Positions 52,858-62,302 are shown, counted from the stretch's first letter. The stretch: 64,000 nt of DNA from Bacteroidota bacterium (GCA_027487835.1 JAIYCU010000001.1:21066-85065), one strand, 5' to 3'. Notes: generated by a model from the letters alone, not told the origin. Numbers and translations are program-made.

Positions 52858-54915
52858 TTAACGAATGATGTTCATTTTTTGAATGGTAGTTTTACCATTT
52901 GCAGAAAGTTCTACAAAATAAATTCCGTTGCTAACATCTTCTAATTGAATAGCAGTATTGTTTGCGTTGATATCTTGAGTAAGGATTAAACGGCCATTAA
53001 TGTCGCGAACAGTAACAATACCATTATTTACATTTTCTGGAAGTTTTAACTCAAAGTTACCATTGTTAGGATTTGGATAAACTGTCATTTCTAAAGTTTT
53101 TTCCAATTCGTTTTGACCAATTGCCCAATCTTGCGCAGACCAAGAAGATTGCATAACTTCTTTAGTTTCTTCTCTAACAATAAAAGCAACTACATGTAAG
53201 TCATAGAATTTTTCTACAGAATGTTCTTTAGTAATATCAATACCAGCATAGTTTGTTCCAGTTGGTAAACCAGTTGAAGAAACACGTGCACTAGAAGCAA
53301 GTTTATAATTACCTGGGAAGGTAAAGCTTGCATTAACGGTTTTAGTTTGATCTGCTGCTGGAAATGTAAATGCTTGACCACTTTCATTAGGAAGCATTTT
53401 TTTCATTACAAATTCGAAGTTAATTTCACCGTTGGTTTTAACATTTCTGCTTGTGTTTTTCTCAACCAAAGCGATATATAGTTTATAAGTACCAGCTGGC
53501 ATTTGACCTAATGGTTTAACATCAACAGTTACATCTGCTTTGTTTCCTGTGGTTGTAATTTTACTTGTCATTTCAACAAAACTTAAAGTTTGTCTAAAGT
53601 TGTCAAAAATGCCAGTAGTATATCCACCTGGGTTATCTGCCCAACCACCATCAACCATCATGTTAGGTACAGAATTAACACCACCGTAATAAGTAGCTCT
53701 GTTGTATGCTTCAAGTGTAAAGTATGGATCACCTGCACCAGGGAAGTAGTATTGGTATTTAAGCACCGCAAACTCGCCTACTTTTTGGTTTAAAACTTCA
53801 TGTAAAACTTCGTTTCCTGGCTTGCATGGAGGACAAGTAGATGAGGTAAATACTTCATGTAATACTCTTCTAGGAGTTGATTTTGCGCCTATAAAAATTG
53901 AACCTGTTGCAAAATTGTTACTTGAATCGCCATCTGCACTGTTATTTGGTAAACTAGCCCAAACAGCAATATTGGCTGTTGTGCCAGTTGGAGTTGAATA
54001 TGGAATATTGTGGGTGAAATTATAGCTACTTAATGTATTTACACTTAAACCACTTAATAGCATGCTTGCAGGGGCTCCGCCATTAACAGAATAAAACAAA
54101 CGGAATGAACTTAAATTGGCTTTGCCATAATTCATGATTTGTCCTTTAATGCTGATGTTATTGTTAATTACCTCATATTTAGGCAAATTTAATGATTCAA
54201 TAGCAATATCATTATCAGGTTGAACACCATATCTAAAGTTATAAACTTTATCGGTAGCATTTTCTTGAGAACCTAATTTATTAGGGAAATCTGCGGCAGG
54301 TCCAGCTAAGTTGTAACCAACTGTTCCATCTGCATTTTGGCAACCAATAGTAGCACCTAAGCCTGTAACACTTGGAGAAGCATCATTATAAACAATATCA
54401 AAAACACCGCCTTCAAACAACCTAATGGCAAAGTATAAATAGTTTGTTCCACCAGCAGCAGTTCCTTTTTTGCTGGCAGTAAACCACTGAATAACATGCA
54501 CACGGTTTGGCGCAGTTCCGTAAGTAAAGGTTCTAGCTTCTGTTTTTACACCACTACCTGAAATGGCTTTAAATTCAATATCATCCCAGAATGCAAAAAT
54601 GGCATTCTTAGGCGCGCTTGCGCTTGGAAGGGCAACATTTGCGCTAACACTTGTAGCTTCGCTTGCATCAAAAGTAATGTAACCATTGTCGCTAACTTTG
54701 TAAGAAGTTACAGCGTTGCCAAAGAAATTCCATGAAAATGGAATGGTTTGAGCTGGAGATAAAAATTCATCAGAACCCTGAGGAACCACAACAGTAGCGG
54801 TAGCCAAACTAGAGTAAGGAGCTAAGGTGCCGGTTTTAGGGAAGTGATAGTAATTTTGAGCATTTGCGGCGCCAAATGATAAGAGCGCAGCAATAGCGAG
54901 TAATTGTTTTTTCAT
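52858..54915 (-). CDS. T9SS-exported Omp28-like protein with CPPC motif
   Basis: A 685-residue exported protein (signal MKKQLLAIAALLSFGAANA). After a beta-rich N-terminal part (SGSDEFLSPAQ-like loops, YKVSDNGYITFDAS) comes the Omp28/thioredoxin-like section RRVLHEVFTSSTCPPCKPGN with Cys361 and Cys364, followed by GAGDPYFTLEAYNRATYYGG. The last 80 residues are a type A sorting domain (MTVYPNPNNGNFELKLPEN, VSNGIYFVELSANGK). The protein should be released or held at the cell surface by T9SS. A thiol-dependent role is suggested by CPPC; the substrate is unknown. Confidence 0.8.
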   Translation of the reverse strand: MKKQLLAIAALLSFGAANAQNYYHFPKTGTLAPYSSLATATVVVPQGSDEFLSPAQTIPFSWNFFGNAVTSYKVSDNGYITFDASEATSVSANVALPSASAPKNAIFAFWDDIEFKAISGSGVKTEARTFTYGTAPNRVHVIQWFTASKKGTAAGGTNYLYFAIRLFEGGVFDIVYNDASPSVTGLGATIGCQNADGTVGYNLAGPAADFPNKLGSQENATDKVYNFRYGVQPDNDIAIESLNLPKYEVINNNISIKGQIMNYGKANLSSFRLFYSVNGGAPASMLLSGLSVNTLSSYNFTHNIPYSTPTGTTANIAVWASLPNNSADGDSSNNFATGSIFIGAKSTPRRVLHEVFTSSTCPPCKPGNEVLHEVLNQKVGEFAVLKYQYYFPGAGDPYFTLEAYNRATYYGGVNSVPNMMVDGGWADNPGGYTTGIFDNFRQTLSFVEMTSKITTTGNKADVTVDVKPLGQMPAGTYKLYIALVEKNTSRNVKTNGEINFEFVMKKMLPNESGQAFTFPAADQTKTVNASFTFPGNYKLASSARVSSTGLPTGTNYAGIDITKEHSVEKFYDLHVVAFIVREETKEVMQSSWSAQDWAIGQNELEKTLEMTVYPNPNNGNFELKLPENVNNGIVTVRDINGRLILTQDINANNTAIQLEDVSNGIYFVELSANGKTTIQKMNIIR

Positions 54916-55024
54916 TGTATTTGTTTAGTGTATGTTAGTTTAATAATTGCTTAATAGTGCAATGTCTAAAAAAAATCTTGAATTACAAGTAAATTTTTAC
55001 AGTCAGCTTAAATTTTTTGCAGCT

Positions 55025-56431
55025 TTATTTATTAATAAATTTAGGATTGATTAAATTCTCAATGGAATAAATCTCGTCCCATTTTTCTTGGCTAATAATT
55101 TTGCGTTCAAGCACTACAATTTGATGCACGCTTTTACCTGTCTTAAGCGCTTCCCCGGCAATGCTGGCACTTAACTCATAGCCAAGCATAGGGTTTAATT
55201 GGGTAACAATGCCAATGCTGTTCATCACCATGTCTTTGCAATGCTCTTCGTTGGCTGTGATGCCCACTACGCATTTGTCTATTAAAGAAATGATGGCATT
55301 GCCTAAGTATTCTAGCGAGGTAAAAAGGCTAAAGGCAATAATGGGTTCCATTACATTCAATTGCAATTGGCCCGCTTCTGCGGCCATGGTAACGGTAAGG
55401 TCCTGCCCAATTACATAATAGCAACTTTGGTTTACTACCTCAGGAATAACAGGGTTTACCTTGCCTGGCATAATAGAACTTCCGGGTTGTCTGGCAGGTA
55501 GGTTAATTTCATTAAACCCAGTTCTTGGTCCAGAGCTTAATAGCCTTAAATCATTGCATATTTTAGAAATTTTAATGGCATTTCTTTTTAGGGTTCCCAT
55601 AATTTGCACGTAAGCACCAGTATCGCCTGTGGCTTCAATAAGGTCGGGCGCCAAACTAACTGGGATGCCACTTTCTTTGGCAAGGTATTCTACACATTTT
55701 TCGGCATAGCCATCTGGGGCATTTACGCGGGTGCCAATAGCAGTTGCACCCATGTTTACTTCCAATACCAATTGTTGGGCTTCTTTTAAACGCGCAATGT
55801 CTTCGCCAATAGTGGTGGCAAAGGCATTAAACTCTTGGCCCAAGGTCATAGGTACAGCATCTTGCAATTGTGTTCTACCCATTTTTAATACCTTAGCAAA
55901 TTCTTTTCCTTTGGTTCTAAAAGCAATTTCTAAGTTTTCCAGAATTTTAATAAAATCTGTCATCTTCATAAACAAGGCTATCCTAAAGGCCGTTGGATAG
56001 GCATCGTTGGTAGATTGAGAACAATTTACATGGTTGTTTGGATGCACATGGTCATAATCACCTTTCTTGTAACCCAAATACTCTAAGCCAAGGTTTGCAA
56101 TTACTTCATTGGCGTTCATATTGCACGAAGTACCAGCACCACCTTGAATCAGATCGCTCACAAATTGGTCTTGGTAATTGCCTGCTATGAGTTGGTCGCA
56201 GCCATAGCAAATGGCCTCTGTTACCTTATCATCTAAAACACCGCAATCTCTGTTGGCCAAGGCAGCTGCCTTTTTAACATAGCCCAATGCTTTAATAAAC
56301 CTAATTTCTTTAGAAATTGGAATGCCTGTTATGTTAAAATTTTCTTTGGCCCTATAGGTTTGAATGCCGTAATATAAATGGTCAGGGATATCCAGTTCTC
56401 CTAAAAAATCATGTTCTTTTCTGGTGTTCAT
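55025..56431 (-). CDS. aspA: Aspartate ammonia-lyase
   Basis: A 468-residue member of the fumarase/aspartase family, forming fumarate and ammonia from aspartate. GGAGTSCNMNANEVIANLG, HPNNHVNCSQSTNDAYPTA, MGRTQLQDAVPMTLGQEF and the signature GSSIMPGKVNPVIPEV are present. The lead EHDFLGELDIPDHLYYGIQT and the Lys/Asn choices favour aspartase over fumarase C; the latter cannot be fully excluded without a tree. It stands alone on its strand. Confidence 0.9.
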   Translation of the reverse strand: MNTRKEHDFLGELDIPDHLYYGIQTYRAKENFNITGIPISKEIRFIKALGYVKKAAALANRDCGVLDDKVTEAICYGCDQLIAGNYQDQFVSDLIQGGAGTSCNMNANEVIANLGLEYLGYKKGDYDHVHPNNHVNCSQSTNDAYPTAFRIALFMKMTDFIKILENLEIAFRTKGKEFAKVLKMGRTQLQDAVPMTLGQEFNAFATTIGEDIARLKEAQQLVLEVNMGATAIGTRVNAPDGYAEKCVEYLAKESGIPVSLAPDLIEATGDTGAYVQIMGTLKRNAIKISKICNDLRLLSSGPRTGFNEINLPARQPGSSIMPGKVNPVIPEVVNQSCYYVIGQDLTVTMAAEAGQLQLNVMEPIIAFSLFTSLEYLGNAIISLIDKCVVGITANEEHCKDMVMNSIGIVTQLNPMLGYELSASIAGEALKTGKSVHQIVVLERKIISQEKWDEIYSIENLINPKFINK

Positions 56432-56523
56432 GTTTCAAAAAATAAACTCAATATTAGGATTATTTTTTTCTAGAAAGCAAGCCTTCTAAATTTTAGGGGG
56501 CTTAGGGCTTGTAAAACTTAGCA

Positions 56524-57504
56524 TTAAACCACCATCAAGGCGCAACCACGGGTATCTGAATAATCAGCCCTTCCTAAAATTTCGAAGGATCCATTTGGGC
56601 TTAATCTTCCCAAATCAGATGTTTGAATAAAGCAACAACTTTCAATATTGGCCAAATCAATGATATTTACTATGCCTGTTTTATGAGCCGGTAAAAAACA
56701 AAACGGGTCGTTGATGTCGCTTAACAAAATTTTCATCCAAGGGGCACAAGTATATTGACCATCGCGCTTGGCATAGGCTTGGCTCAAGAGCTCGGTCATG
56801 CCATATTCGCTATAAATTCGGTTTGAACCAAACCCCGCCTCTAAGGATTGTATGAGTTCTTCTCTTGTGATTTCCTTTTTGCGCCCCTTCATACCACCTG
56901 TTTCGATGATTTTGCCGTACTTAAGCGTTAGGGATTGCTTCTTGGCAAAGTCTAATAAGGCAAAGCTTACCCCAAAAATAAAATAGGGCTCTTGTCTACT
57001 TTCCAAGAATAAGATACGCTCCAGCAATGTTTCGTGTTCAAACAGAAAAAAACCATTGAGTGGATGCCCAGAAATTTTCATGAGATGACGCACCATGTAG
57101 ATGAGCGACGAGCCTTCTTTTTCTAAATAGGAGGGCAATAATCCAAGGATGCAGGTGTTTTGTATGTTGCCAAAATTGGCTTCAAAAATTTTGGTGAAAC
57201 TTTCTTCGTAGATCAAGGTGTTGAAAATATGGTGTTCACTTTGGCCAATTTTTCCTGTGGCTGAACTAAAGAAGCTAAGGGTAGAATTTTCTTGAAAAGA
57301 TTTTACAGCATGGGTTTTAAAAAAGCCAATGGGTAGAAAAGGGATTTGTAAAAGCTGGGTAATACTTTTTGGGTCAAACAACCCAATATGCTCGCAATAT
57401 TGCCTGTAAACGGCATTGTGCTCATATTGCCAATTAAAAGCGAGTAGAGAATTTTGTTCGAAATTCGCTACATTCGTTTCAAAGATATCGGGTTTACTAT
57501 GCAT
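56524..57504 (-). CDS. LuxE/PaaK-family acyl-protein synthetase-like protein
   Basis: A 326-residue protein resembling LuxE and the N-terminal part of adenylate-forming PaaK enzymes: IPFLPIGFFKTHAVKSFQEN, FFSSATGKIGQSEHHIF (the Ser/Thr/Gly loop) and SEYGMTELLSQAYAKRDGQ. Family members activate or transfer acyl groups as acyl-AMP. The luciferase genes lux are absent, so the role lies elsewhere, perhaps in surface-molecule acylation. Its ATG pairs with that of the divergent lipoprotein gene in the palindrome ATGCAT, leaving no intergenic DNA. No other ATG exists near the start. Confidence 0.78.
   Translation of the reverse strand: MHSKPDIFETNVANFEQNSLLAFNWQYEHNAVYRQYCEHIGLFDPKSITQLLQIPFLPIGFFKTHAVKSFQENSTLSFFSSATGKIGQSEHHIFNTLIYEESFTKIFEANFGNIQNTCILGLLPSYLEKEGSSLIYMVRHLMKISGHPLNGFFLFEHETLLERILFLESRQEPYFIFGVSFALLDFAKKQSLTLKYGKIIETGGMKGRKKEITREELIQSLEAGFGSNRIYSEYGMTELLSQAYAKRDGQYTCAPWMKILLSDINDPFCFLPAHKTGIVNIIDLANIESCCFIQTSDLGRLSPNGSFEILGRADYSDTRGCALMVV
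56820..56829 (+). repeat. Dispersed near-palindrome, copy 10
   Basis: Exact GGTTTGAACC inside the LuxE-like gene, reading F-G-S-N-R. Confidence 0.6.
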
Positions 57505-58047
57505 GCCGTTCGCAAATATACAATTCTACTTTTCCTTGCCCTAGTATTGGGTTTGTTTGCTTGCAAAAAAAAGGAAGTTTATCCTGCTATTCCATCTATA
57601 GAGTATAAGACTGCCTATTTTTATCAGAACGCAGAAGGGATTGATACCTTAATGGTATTGGTATTTAGTTTTAAAGATGGCGATGGTGATTTAGGTTTAG
57701 ACGGCAATGATACCTTGGCACCCTTTAATGCAGTGTTAGATGTAAACGGTAGAAATATAAATCCGTACTATTACAATTTGAGCATTGATTATTTGGAGAA
57801 AATTAACGGGGTATTTCAGAACGTTACGCTCCCGTTTTCAACAGATACTTTAAGATATTCTTATAGATTTGAGAACATTACCCCAGAAGGTAGACATAAG
57901 GCTATACGTGGTGATATAGAGATTAAAATAAGTCCTTCGCCCTTTCCAGACCCGTCTGATACAGTAATCTATCAATTTTATATTTATGACAGGGCTTTGA
58001 ACAAAAGCAATATTACTAGTTCTGTTCCGCTTATTTGGAACCGATAA
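57499..58047 (+). CDS. Small lipoprotein of unknown function
   Basis: A 182-residue lipoprotein: MHAVRKYTILLFLALVLGLFACKKK has a lipobox ending at Cys (LGLFAC) and a lysine-rich start of the mature part. The body is beta-rich with a repeated acidic loop (FKDGDGDLGLDGNDTLAPFN) that looks like a calcium-binding turn, and a final strand SVPLIWNR. I do not recognise the family. The ATG overlaps the start of the divergent LuxE-like gene by six bases; an earlier ATG-less frame exists upstream but its residues would precede the signal peptide. The pair may be co-regulated from overlapping promoters. Confidence 0.7.
   Translation: MHAVRKYTILLFLALVLGLFACKKKEVYPAIPSIEYKTAYFYQNAEGIDTLMVLVFSFKDGDGDLGLDGNDTLAPFNAVLDVNGRNINPYYYNLSIDYLEKINGVFQNVTLPFSTDTLRYSYRFENITPEGRHKAIRGDIEIKISPSPFPDPSDTVIYQFYIYDRALNKSNITSSVPLIWNR
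57513..57520 (-). promoter_or_regulatory. Candidate -7 box of the LuxE-like gene
   Basis: On the minus strand TATATTTG matches TAnnTTTG exactly. It lies inside the first codons of the divergent lipoprotein gene and implies a nearly leaderless LuxE-like mRNA. Confidence 0.45.
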
Positions 58048-58064
58048 GAAAAGACAAACGATGA

Positions 58065-58328
58065 TTAAAAATCATCGTCGTCATCGTCGTCGTCAAATGG
58101 ATCAAAATTCTTAATTACGATTTTTGAGTCGTCCAGGTCGGTATCCAAATCATCATCGTCATCATCATCGTCTTCTACCAAACGAGATTTTTTGGTTTCC
58201 TCATCATCTTCATCTTCTTCTTCATCATCTACCATGTAACTCTTCTTTTGAGAAGTTGGTTTTTTTTCCTTAGAAGCGGTTTTCTTAGGTGCTACACTTT
58301 TCTCTGTTGACTTTTTAGGCCTGGTCAT
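58065..58328 (-). CDS. Bipartite Lys-rich/Asp-rich low-complexity protein
   Basis: An 87-residue protein with a basic first third (TRPKKSTEKSVAPKKTASKE) and an acidic rest with runs of aspartate (EDEDDEE, EDDDDDDDD and a C-terminal DDDDDDDD). Such strongly charged proteins occur in Bacteroidota and are usually called hypothetical. The reading frame depends on GAT/GAC codon runs that form an imperfect trinucleotide repeat. It may bind nucleic acid or basic partners, but that is not supported by a known domain. It ends 17 bases from the convergent lipoprotein gene. Confidence 0.6.
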   Translation of the reverse strand: MTRPKKSTEKSVAPKKTASKEKKPTSQKKSYMVDDEEEDEDDEETKKSRLVEDDDDDDDDLDTDLDDSKIVIKNFDPFDDDDDDDDF

Positions 58329-58450
58329 GTTAATAGTAATTGTTTCCTACAAATTTATATGTTTAAAAATCGAAATTGTCAATCAGTTTTTTGCTGATTG
58401 AGGTCGTGAAATAAATTCACAACACTTAAAAAATCAACAGAAACTTTTAT

Positions 58451-59356
58451 TTAATCGAAAAAAATATTTGCAGCCGATTTAAATGTTTGGCAATGTGCCT
58501 CTACAATGTCTTTAATATTGGGAGAATAACCGCCACCCATCGCCACAGCTACAGGCACTTGGCTGTTTTTGCAAGCTTTAAAAACTAGTTCATCTCTTTT
58601 TTTACAGGCCTCCTTAGAAATATTTAATTTGCCAAATTTATCTGTTGAAAGGATGTCAACTCCCGATAAATAAAACACAAAATCGGGCTTTATTTTTTCA
58701 AATATTTTGTTAAGGGCATTTTCAAGTAATTGTAAATAGCGTTCATCTGTTGTTCCATCTTCTAGTTCAACATCTAAATCTGATATTTCTTTGTGAAATG
58801 GATAATTGTTTTTCCCATGAAGACTACAGGTAAAAACTTTTGGGTTATGTTTAAAAATAGACGCGGTTCCGTTTCCTTGGTGCACATCTAAATCGATGAT
58901 CGCAATTTGTTGCGCTAGGTTTCTTTGTAACAAAACGTTAGCAGCTACCGCCATGTCGTTTAAAATACAAAAGCCTTCCCCTTTATCACTAAATGCATGA
59001 TGGGTACCCCCAGCTATATTTAAAGCCACGCCATTTTCTAATGCAAAAATTGCTGCATCAAGGGTGCCTTGAACCAAAATCCATTCGCGTTCAATAAGGG
59101 CTTGTGAAAGTGGGAAGCCAATGCGTCGCACATGGGAAGCATCTAAGGATAAGTTTTTTAAATCATTTAGGTAAGAGGCTTTGTGGGTTAAAAGGATATC
59201 AGTATCTAAAGCGGCTTTTGGTTCAAACAAATTATGCTCTGTGATGATGCCTTCATGCAACAATTGTTTTGGTATTAATTCATACTTTAACATAGGGAAT
59301 CGATGGCCTTCTGGCAAGGGATGTTGATAGATGGGATGATAGGCAATCTTGAGCAT
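58451..59356 (-). CDS. Histone deacetylase-family amidohydrolase
   Basis: A 301-residue arginase-fold zinc hydrolase: the charge-relay region NIAGGTHHAFSDKGEGFC, zinc ligands in IIDLDVHQGNGTASIF, and LSGVDILSTDKFGKL near the end, with GGGYSPNI closing the pocket. All expected zinc and catalytic residues appear intact. Bacterial members are acetylpolyamine or acetoin-related amidohydrolases; the substrate cannot be told from sequence. It lies alone, divergent from the transhydrogenase operon with about 95 bases between starts. Confidence 0.88.
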   Translation of the reverse strand: MLKIAYHPIYQHPLPEGHRFPMLKYELIPKQLLHEGIITEHNLFEPKAALDTDILLTHKASYLNDLKNLSLDASHVRRIGFPLSQALIEREWILVQGTLDAAIFALENGVALNIAGGTHHAFSDKGEGFCILNDMAVAANVLLQRNLAQQIAIIDLDVHQGNGTASIFKHNPKVFTCSLHGKNNYPFHKEISDLDVELEDGTTDERYLQLLENALNKIFEKIKPDFVFYLSGVDILSTDKFGKLNISKEACKKRDELVFKACKNSQVPVAVAMGGGYSPNIKDIVEAHCQTFKSAANIFFD

Positions 59357-59451
59357 GATATAATTTAGTTTGTTAATGCGTATAATTCTGTATAATTGAA
59401 TTGGAATTGGTTAAGGAACAGCTTAGCCAAATTAATGTTTTAACTTACCAA

Positions 59452-60555
59452 ATGAAGATTGCAGTAGTAAAAGAAATCAGAGTAGCTGAAAAAAGAGTTG
59501 CCATAACCCCTACGGTAGCGCAACAACTTATCAAAGCAGGGTACGAAGTTTGGGTTGAACCCAATGCCGGATATGCCTCCAATTTTGATGATGCCGCCTA
59601 TGAAAAAGCAGGCTGTCAAATTAAGACCAAGCAAGAATTGTTGCAAGGTGCCGATATTTTGGCCAAGGTAAATGCACCTGATGCCGCAGAGATTGAGATG
59701 ATGCGTGCAGGTATGGCTTTAATTTCTTATTTATACGCCGCCTTTAACGAAAGCATGATTCAGCAATTGGCGGCAAAACAAATTGCGGCTTTTAGCATGG
59801 ATGCTATTCCTAGAATTTCTCGTGCTCAAAACATGGATGCCTTAAGTTCTCAAGCCAATTTAGCGGGATATAAAGCTGTAATTATTGGGGCAGAGGCGCT
59901 CACCAAAATATTTCCTTTATTAATGACTGCCGCTGGAACGGTTACACCTGCTAGGGTGTTAATTTATGGCGCAGGGGTTGCAGGTTTGCAAGCCATTGCC
60001 ACTGCCAAACGTTTGGGCGCTGTGGTGGAGGTTACAGATGTAAGGCCAGAAACCAAGGAGCAAGTGGAAAGCTTGGGTGGTAAGTATATTGAAGTAAAAT
60101 CTGAGGAAGCAGCAAAGGTAGAAGGTGGCTACGCCAAAGAGGTTTCTGCCGAGTACTTAAACAAGCAAAAAGAGGCCGTGAATAAGAGTTTGTTTCAGGC
60201 AGATTTGGTTATTACCACAGCTTTGGTAATGGGCAAAAAGGCACCTGTGCTCATCACAGAAGAGCAGGTAAAGCAAATGAAATTAGGCAGTGTGATTGTA
60301 GATATGGCGGTTGAACAAGGCGGTAACTGTGCATTAAGTGAGTTGGATCAAACCGTAACCATAAATGGCGTAACCATTATAGGTAAAAGTAATTTGCCAT
60401 CTACCTTGGCCACCAATGCCAGCGAATTGTATGCAAAGAATATTCAAAATTTATTGAATCACCTAGCCACTAAAGACGGTTTTAAGTGGGAGCTCGAAGA
60501 AGAAATTACCAAAGGAACTTTGATTACCCATAAGGGTGAATTGTTAAAAAAATAA
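59452..60555 (+). CDS. pntAA: NAD(P) transhydrogenase subunit alpha part 1
   Basis: A 367-residue NAD-binding subunit (domain I) of the proton-pumping transhydrogenase. KIAVVKEIRVAEKRVAITPT, the dinucleotide fold VLIYGAGVAGLQAIATAKRLG and VTDVRPETKEQVESLGGKYI are typical. It lacks the membrane region that is fused to it in E. coli PntA; that part is encoded by the next gene. The ATG at 59452 is used; a TTG-started longer frame adds 17 unconserved residues. Genes two and three follow with gaps of 12 and 4 bases. Confidence 0.95.
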   Translation: MKIAVVKEIRVAEKRVAITPTVAQQLIKAGYEVWVEPNAGYASNFDDAAYEKAGCQIKTKQELLQGADILAKVNAPDAAEIEMMRAGMALISYLYAAFNESMIQQLAAKQIAAFSMDAIPRISRAQNMDALSSQANLAGYKAVIIGAEALTKIFPLLMTAAGTVTPARVLIYGAGVAGLQAIATAKRLGAVVEVTDVRPETKEQVESLGGKYIEVKSEEAAKVEGGYAKEVSAEYLNKQKEAVNKSLFQADLVITTALVMGKKAPVLITEEQVKQMKLGSVIVDMAVEQGGNCALSELDQTVTINGVTIIGKSNLPSTLATNASELYAKNIQNLLNHLATKDGFKWELEEEITKGTLITHKGELLKK

Positions 60556-60567
60556 TCATATAAATTT

Positions 60568-60861
60568 ATGTTAGCATTTGTAAACGAACATTTACAGCTC
60601 ATTTACCTCATTGTTTTGATGGTATTTGTTGGGATAGAATTAATTGGTCATGTGCCTTCTGTTTTGCATACTCCGCTGATGAGTGGCGCCAATGCCATTC
60701 ATGGAGTCGTAATTATTGGTTCCATCATAGTAATGGGAGAGGCCACGCATATTGCCTCACTTATTTTAGGTTTTTTGGCAGTGGTATTGGGTACCTTAAA
60801 TGTGGTGGGTGGTTTTGTGGTTACCGACAGAATGTTAGAGATGTTTAAAAAGAGGAAGTAA
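60568..60861 (+). CDS. pntAB: NAD(P) transhydrogenase subunit alpha part 2
   Basis: A 97-residue membrane subunit with three helices, corresponding to the C-terminal membrane part of PntA. FVGIELIGHVPSVLHTPLMS and GANAIHGVVIIGSIIVMG are the family's conserved helices; VLGTLNVVGGFVVTDRMLEM forms the third. With PntB helices it makes the proton channel. The three-gene split arrangement is common outside enterobacteria. Confidence 0.94.
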   Translation: MLAFVNEHLQLIYLIVLMVFVGIELIGHVPSVLHTPLMSGANAIHGVVIIGSIIVMGEATHIASLILGFLAVVLGTLNVVGGFVVTDRMLEMFKKRK

Positions 60862-60865
60862 AATT

Positions 60866-62296
60866 ATGACATTACAGATTACACTACAAATTATATACTT
60901 AATTGCCTCTGTTACCTTTATTCTTGGATTGAAGTTTTTGGGCAACCCTTCAACTGCGCGTAAAGGAAATTTGATTGCAGCTTTTGGGATGGGCATTGCC
61001 ATTTTTGGCACCATATTTTTATATACTGATGCAGAAGGCAATCATTTAAAGAATTTACCACTTATTTTTGGTGGTTTGGCGGTAGGAACTGTGGTTGGTT
61101 GGCTTGCTGCAAAGAAAGTTCAAATGACGGCTATGCCAGAGATGGTGAGCTTATTTAATGGCATGGGTGGCGCTTGTGCCATGTTAATTTCTATTATTGA
61201 GTTTCAACACATACAATCAACTTTTGTTGAACCTACGGCACTTGCTGCGTTAAGTGGTAGATTACTAATCATATTGCTAGGGATGATTATTGGTTCTATA
61301 TCTTTTTCGGGTAGTATGATTGCTTATGGCAAGTTAAGCGGCAAGGTTAAGGATAAGTCGTTTGGCATGCAGCAATTTATCAATATTGGTTTATTGCTTA
61401 TAATTTTAGGTTTTGCTTATATGGCCATTATGGGTGGTCAAAATCAAGCCCTATGGTTTTATTTGGTTTTAGCGCTTTCCTTATTGTATGGAGTTTTATT
61501 TGTAATGCCGATTGGTGGAGCAGATATGCCGGTTGTAATATCATTGCTTAATTCGTTTACGGGTGTGGCAGCGGCCTTTGGTGGCTTTTTATATGATAAC
61601 AAGGTAATGTTGGTAGGAGGGATATTGGTAGGATCTGCAGGTACCTTGTTAACGATAGTGATGTGTAAAGCAATGAATCGTTCATTGTTGAATGTATTGA
61701 TAGGGAATTTTGGGGGTGGCGGCGGCGCAGCCGCCGCATCTTCTTCCGCAGGCTTCGAAGGTTCTATCAAAGAAGTAAATGCCTCCGATGCGGCTATTTT
61801 AATGAAGTATGCCAAAAAAGTAATTATTGTTCCAGGATATGGACTTGCAGTAGCCCAAGCACAACATGTGGTGCATGAATTAGAAACCCTTCTTGAATCA
61901 GAAGGTGTTGAGGTTAAATATGCAATTCACCCAGTTGCAGGAAGAATGCCTGGTCATATGAATGTGCTATTGGCAGAAAGTAATGTGAGTTATGATAAAT
62001 TGGTGGAAATGGAAGAGGTAAATCCAGAGTTTGCCACAACAGATGTAGTATTGGTTGTGGGTGCAAATGATGTGGTGAATCCTGCCGCTAAAACCGACCC
62101 AAGTTCTCCAATTTATGGCATGCCTATTTTAGATGTAGAGGCTGCCGCACACGTTATTGTTAATAAACGAAGCATGAAGGCCGGTTATGCAGGAATAGAA
62201 AATGAATTATTCTATAAGCCTAAAACTAGCATGCTATTTGGAGATGCAAAAAAAGCGTTGAACCAATTGGTAAGTGAAATTAAAGCCTTAGGCTAA
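60866..62296 (+). CDS. pntB: NAD(P) transhydrogenase subunit beta
   Basis: A 476-residue subunit with about nine membrane helices (MPEMVSLFNGMGGACAMLIS, VISLLNSFTGVAAAFGG) and the C-terminal NADP-binding domain III (VIIVPGYGLAVAQAQHVV, HPVAGRMPGHMNVLLAE, VLVVGANDVVNPAA, MKAGYAGIENELFY). It completes the PntAA-PntAB-PntB complex that links proton movement to hydride transfer between NADH and NADP. A strong terminator follows 6 bases after the stop. Confidence 0.96.
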   Translation: MTLQITLQIIYLIASVTFILGLKFLGNPSTARKGNLIAAFGMGIAIFGTIFLYTDAEGNHLKNLPLIFGGLAVGTVVGWLAAKKVQMTAMPEMVSLFNGMGGACAMLISIIEFQHIQSTFVEPTALAALSGRLLIILLGMIIGSISFSGSMIAYGKLSGKVKDKSFGMQQFINIGLLLIILGFAYMAIMGGQNQALWFYLVLALSLLYGVLFVMPIGGADMPVVISLLNSFTGVAAAFGGFLYDNKVMLVGGILVGSAGTLLTIVMCKAMNRSLLNVLIGNFGGGGGAAAASSSAGFEGSIKEVNASDAAILMKYAKKVIIVPGYGLAVAQAQHVVHELETLLESEGVEVKYAIHPVAGRMPGHMNVLLAESNVSYDKLVEMEEVNPEFATTDVVLVVGANDVVNPAAKTDPSSPIYGMPILDVEAAAHVIVNKRSMKAGYAGIENELFYKPKTSMLFGDAKKALNQLVSEIKALG

Positions 62297-62302
62297 ACAA
62301 AA

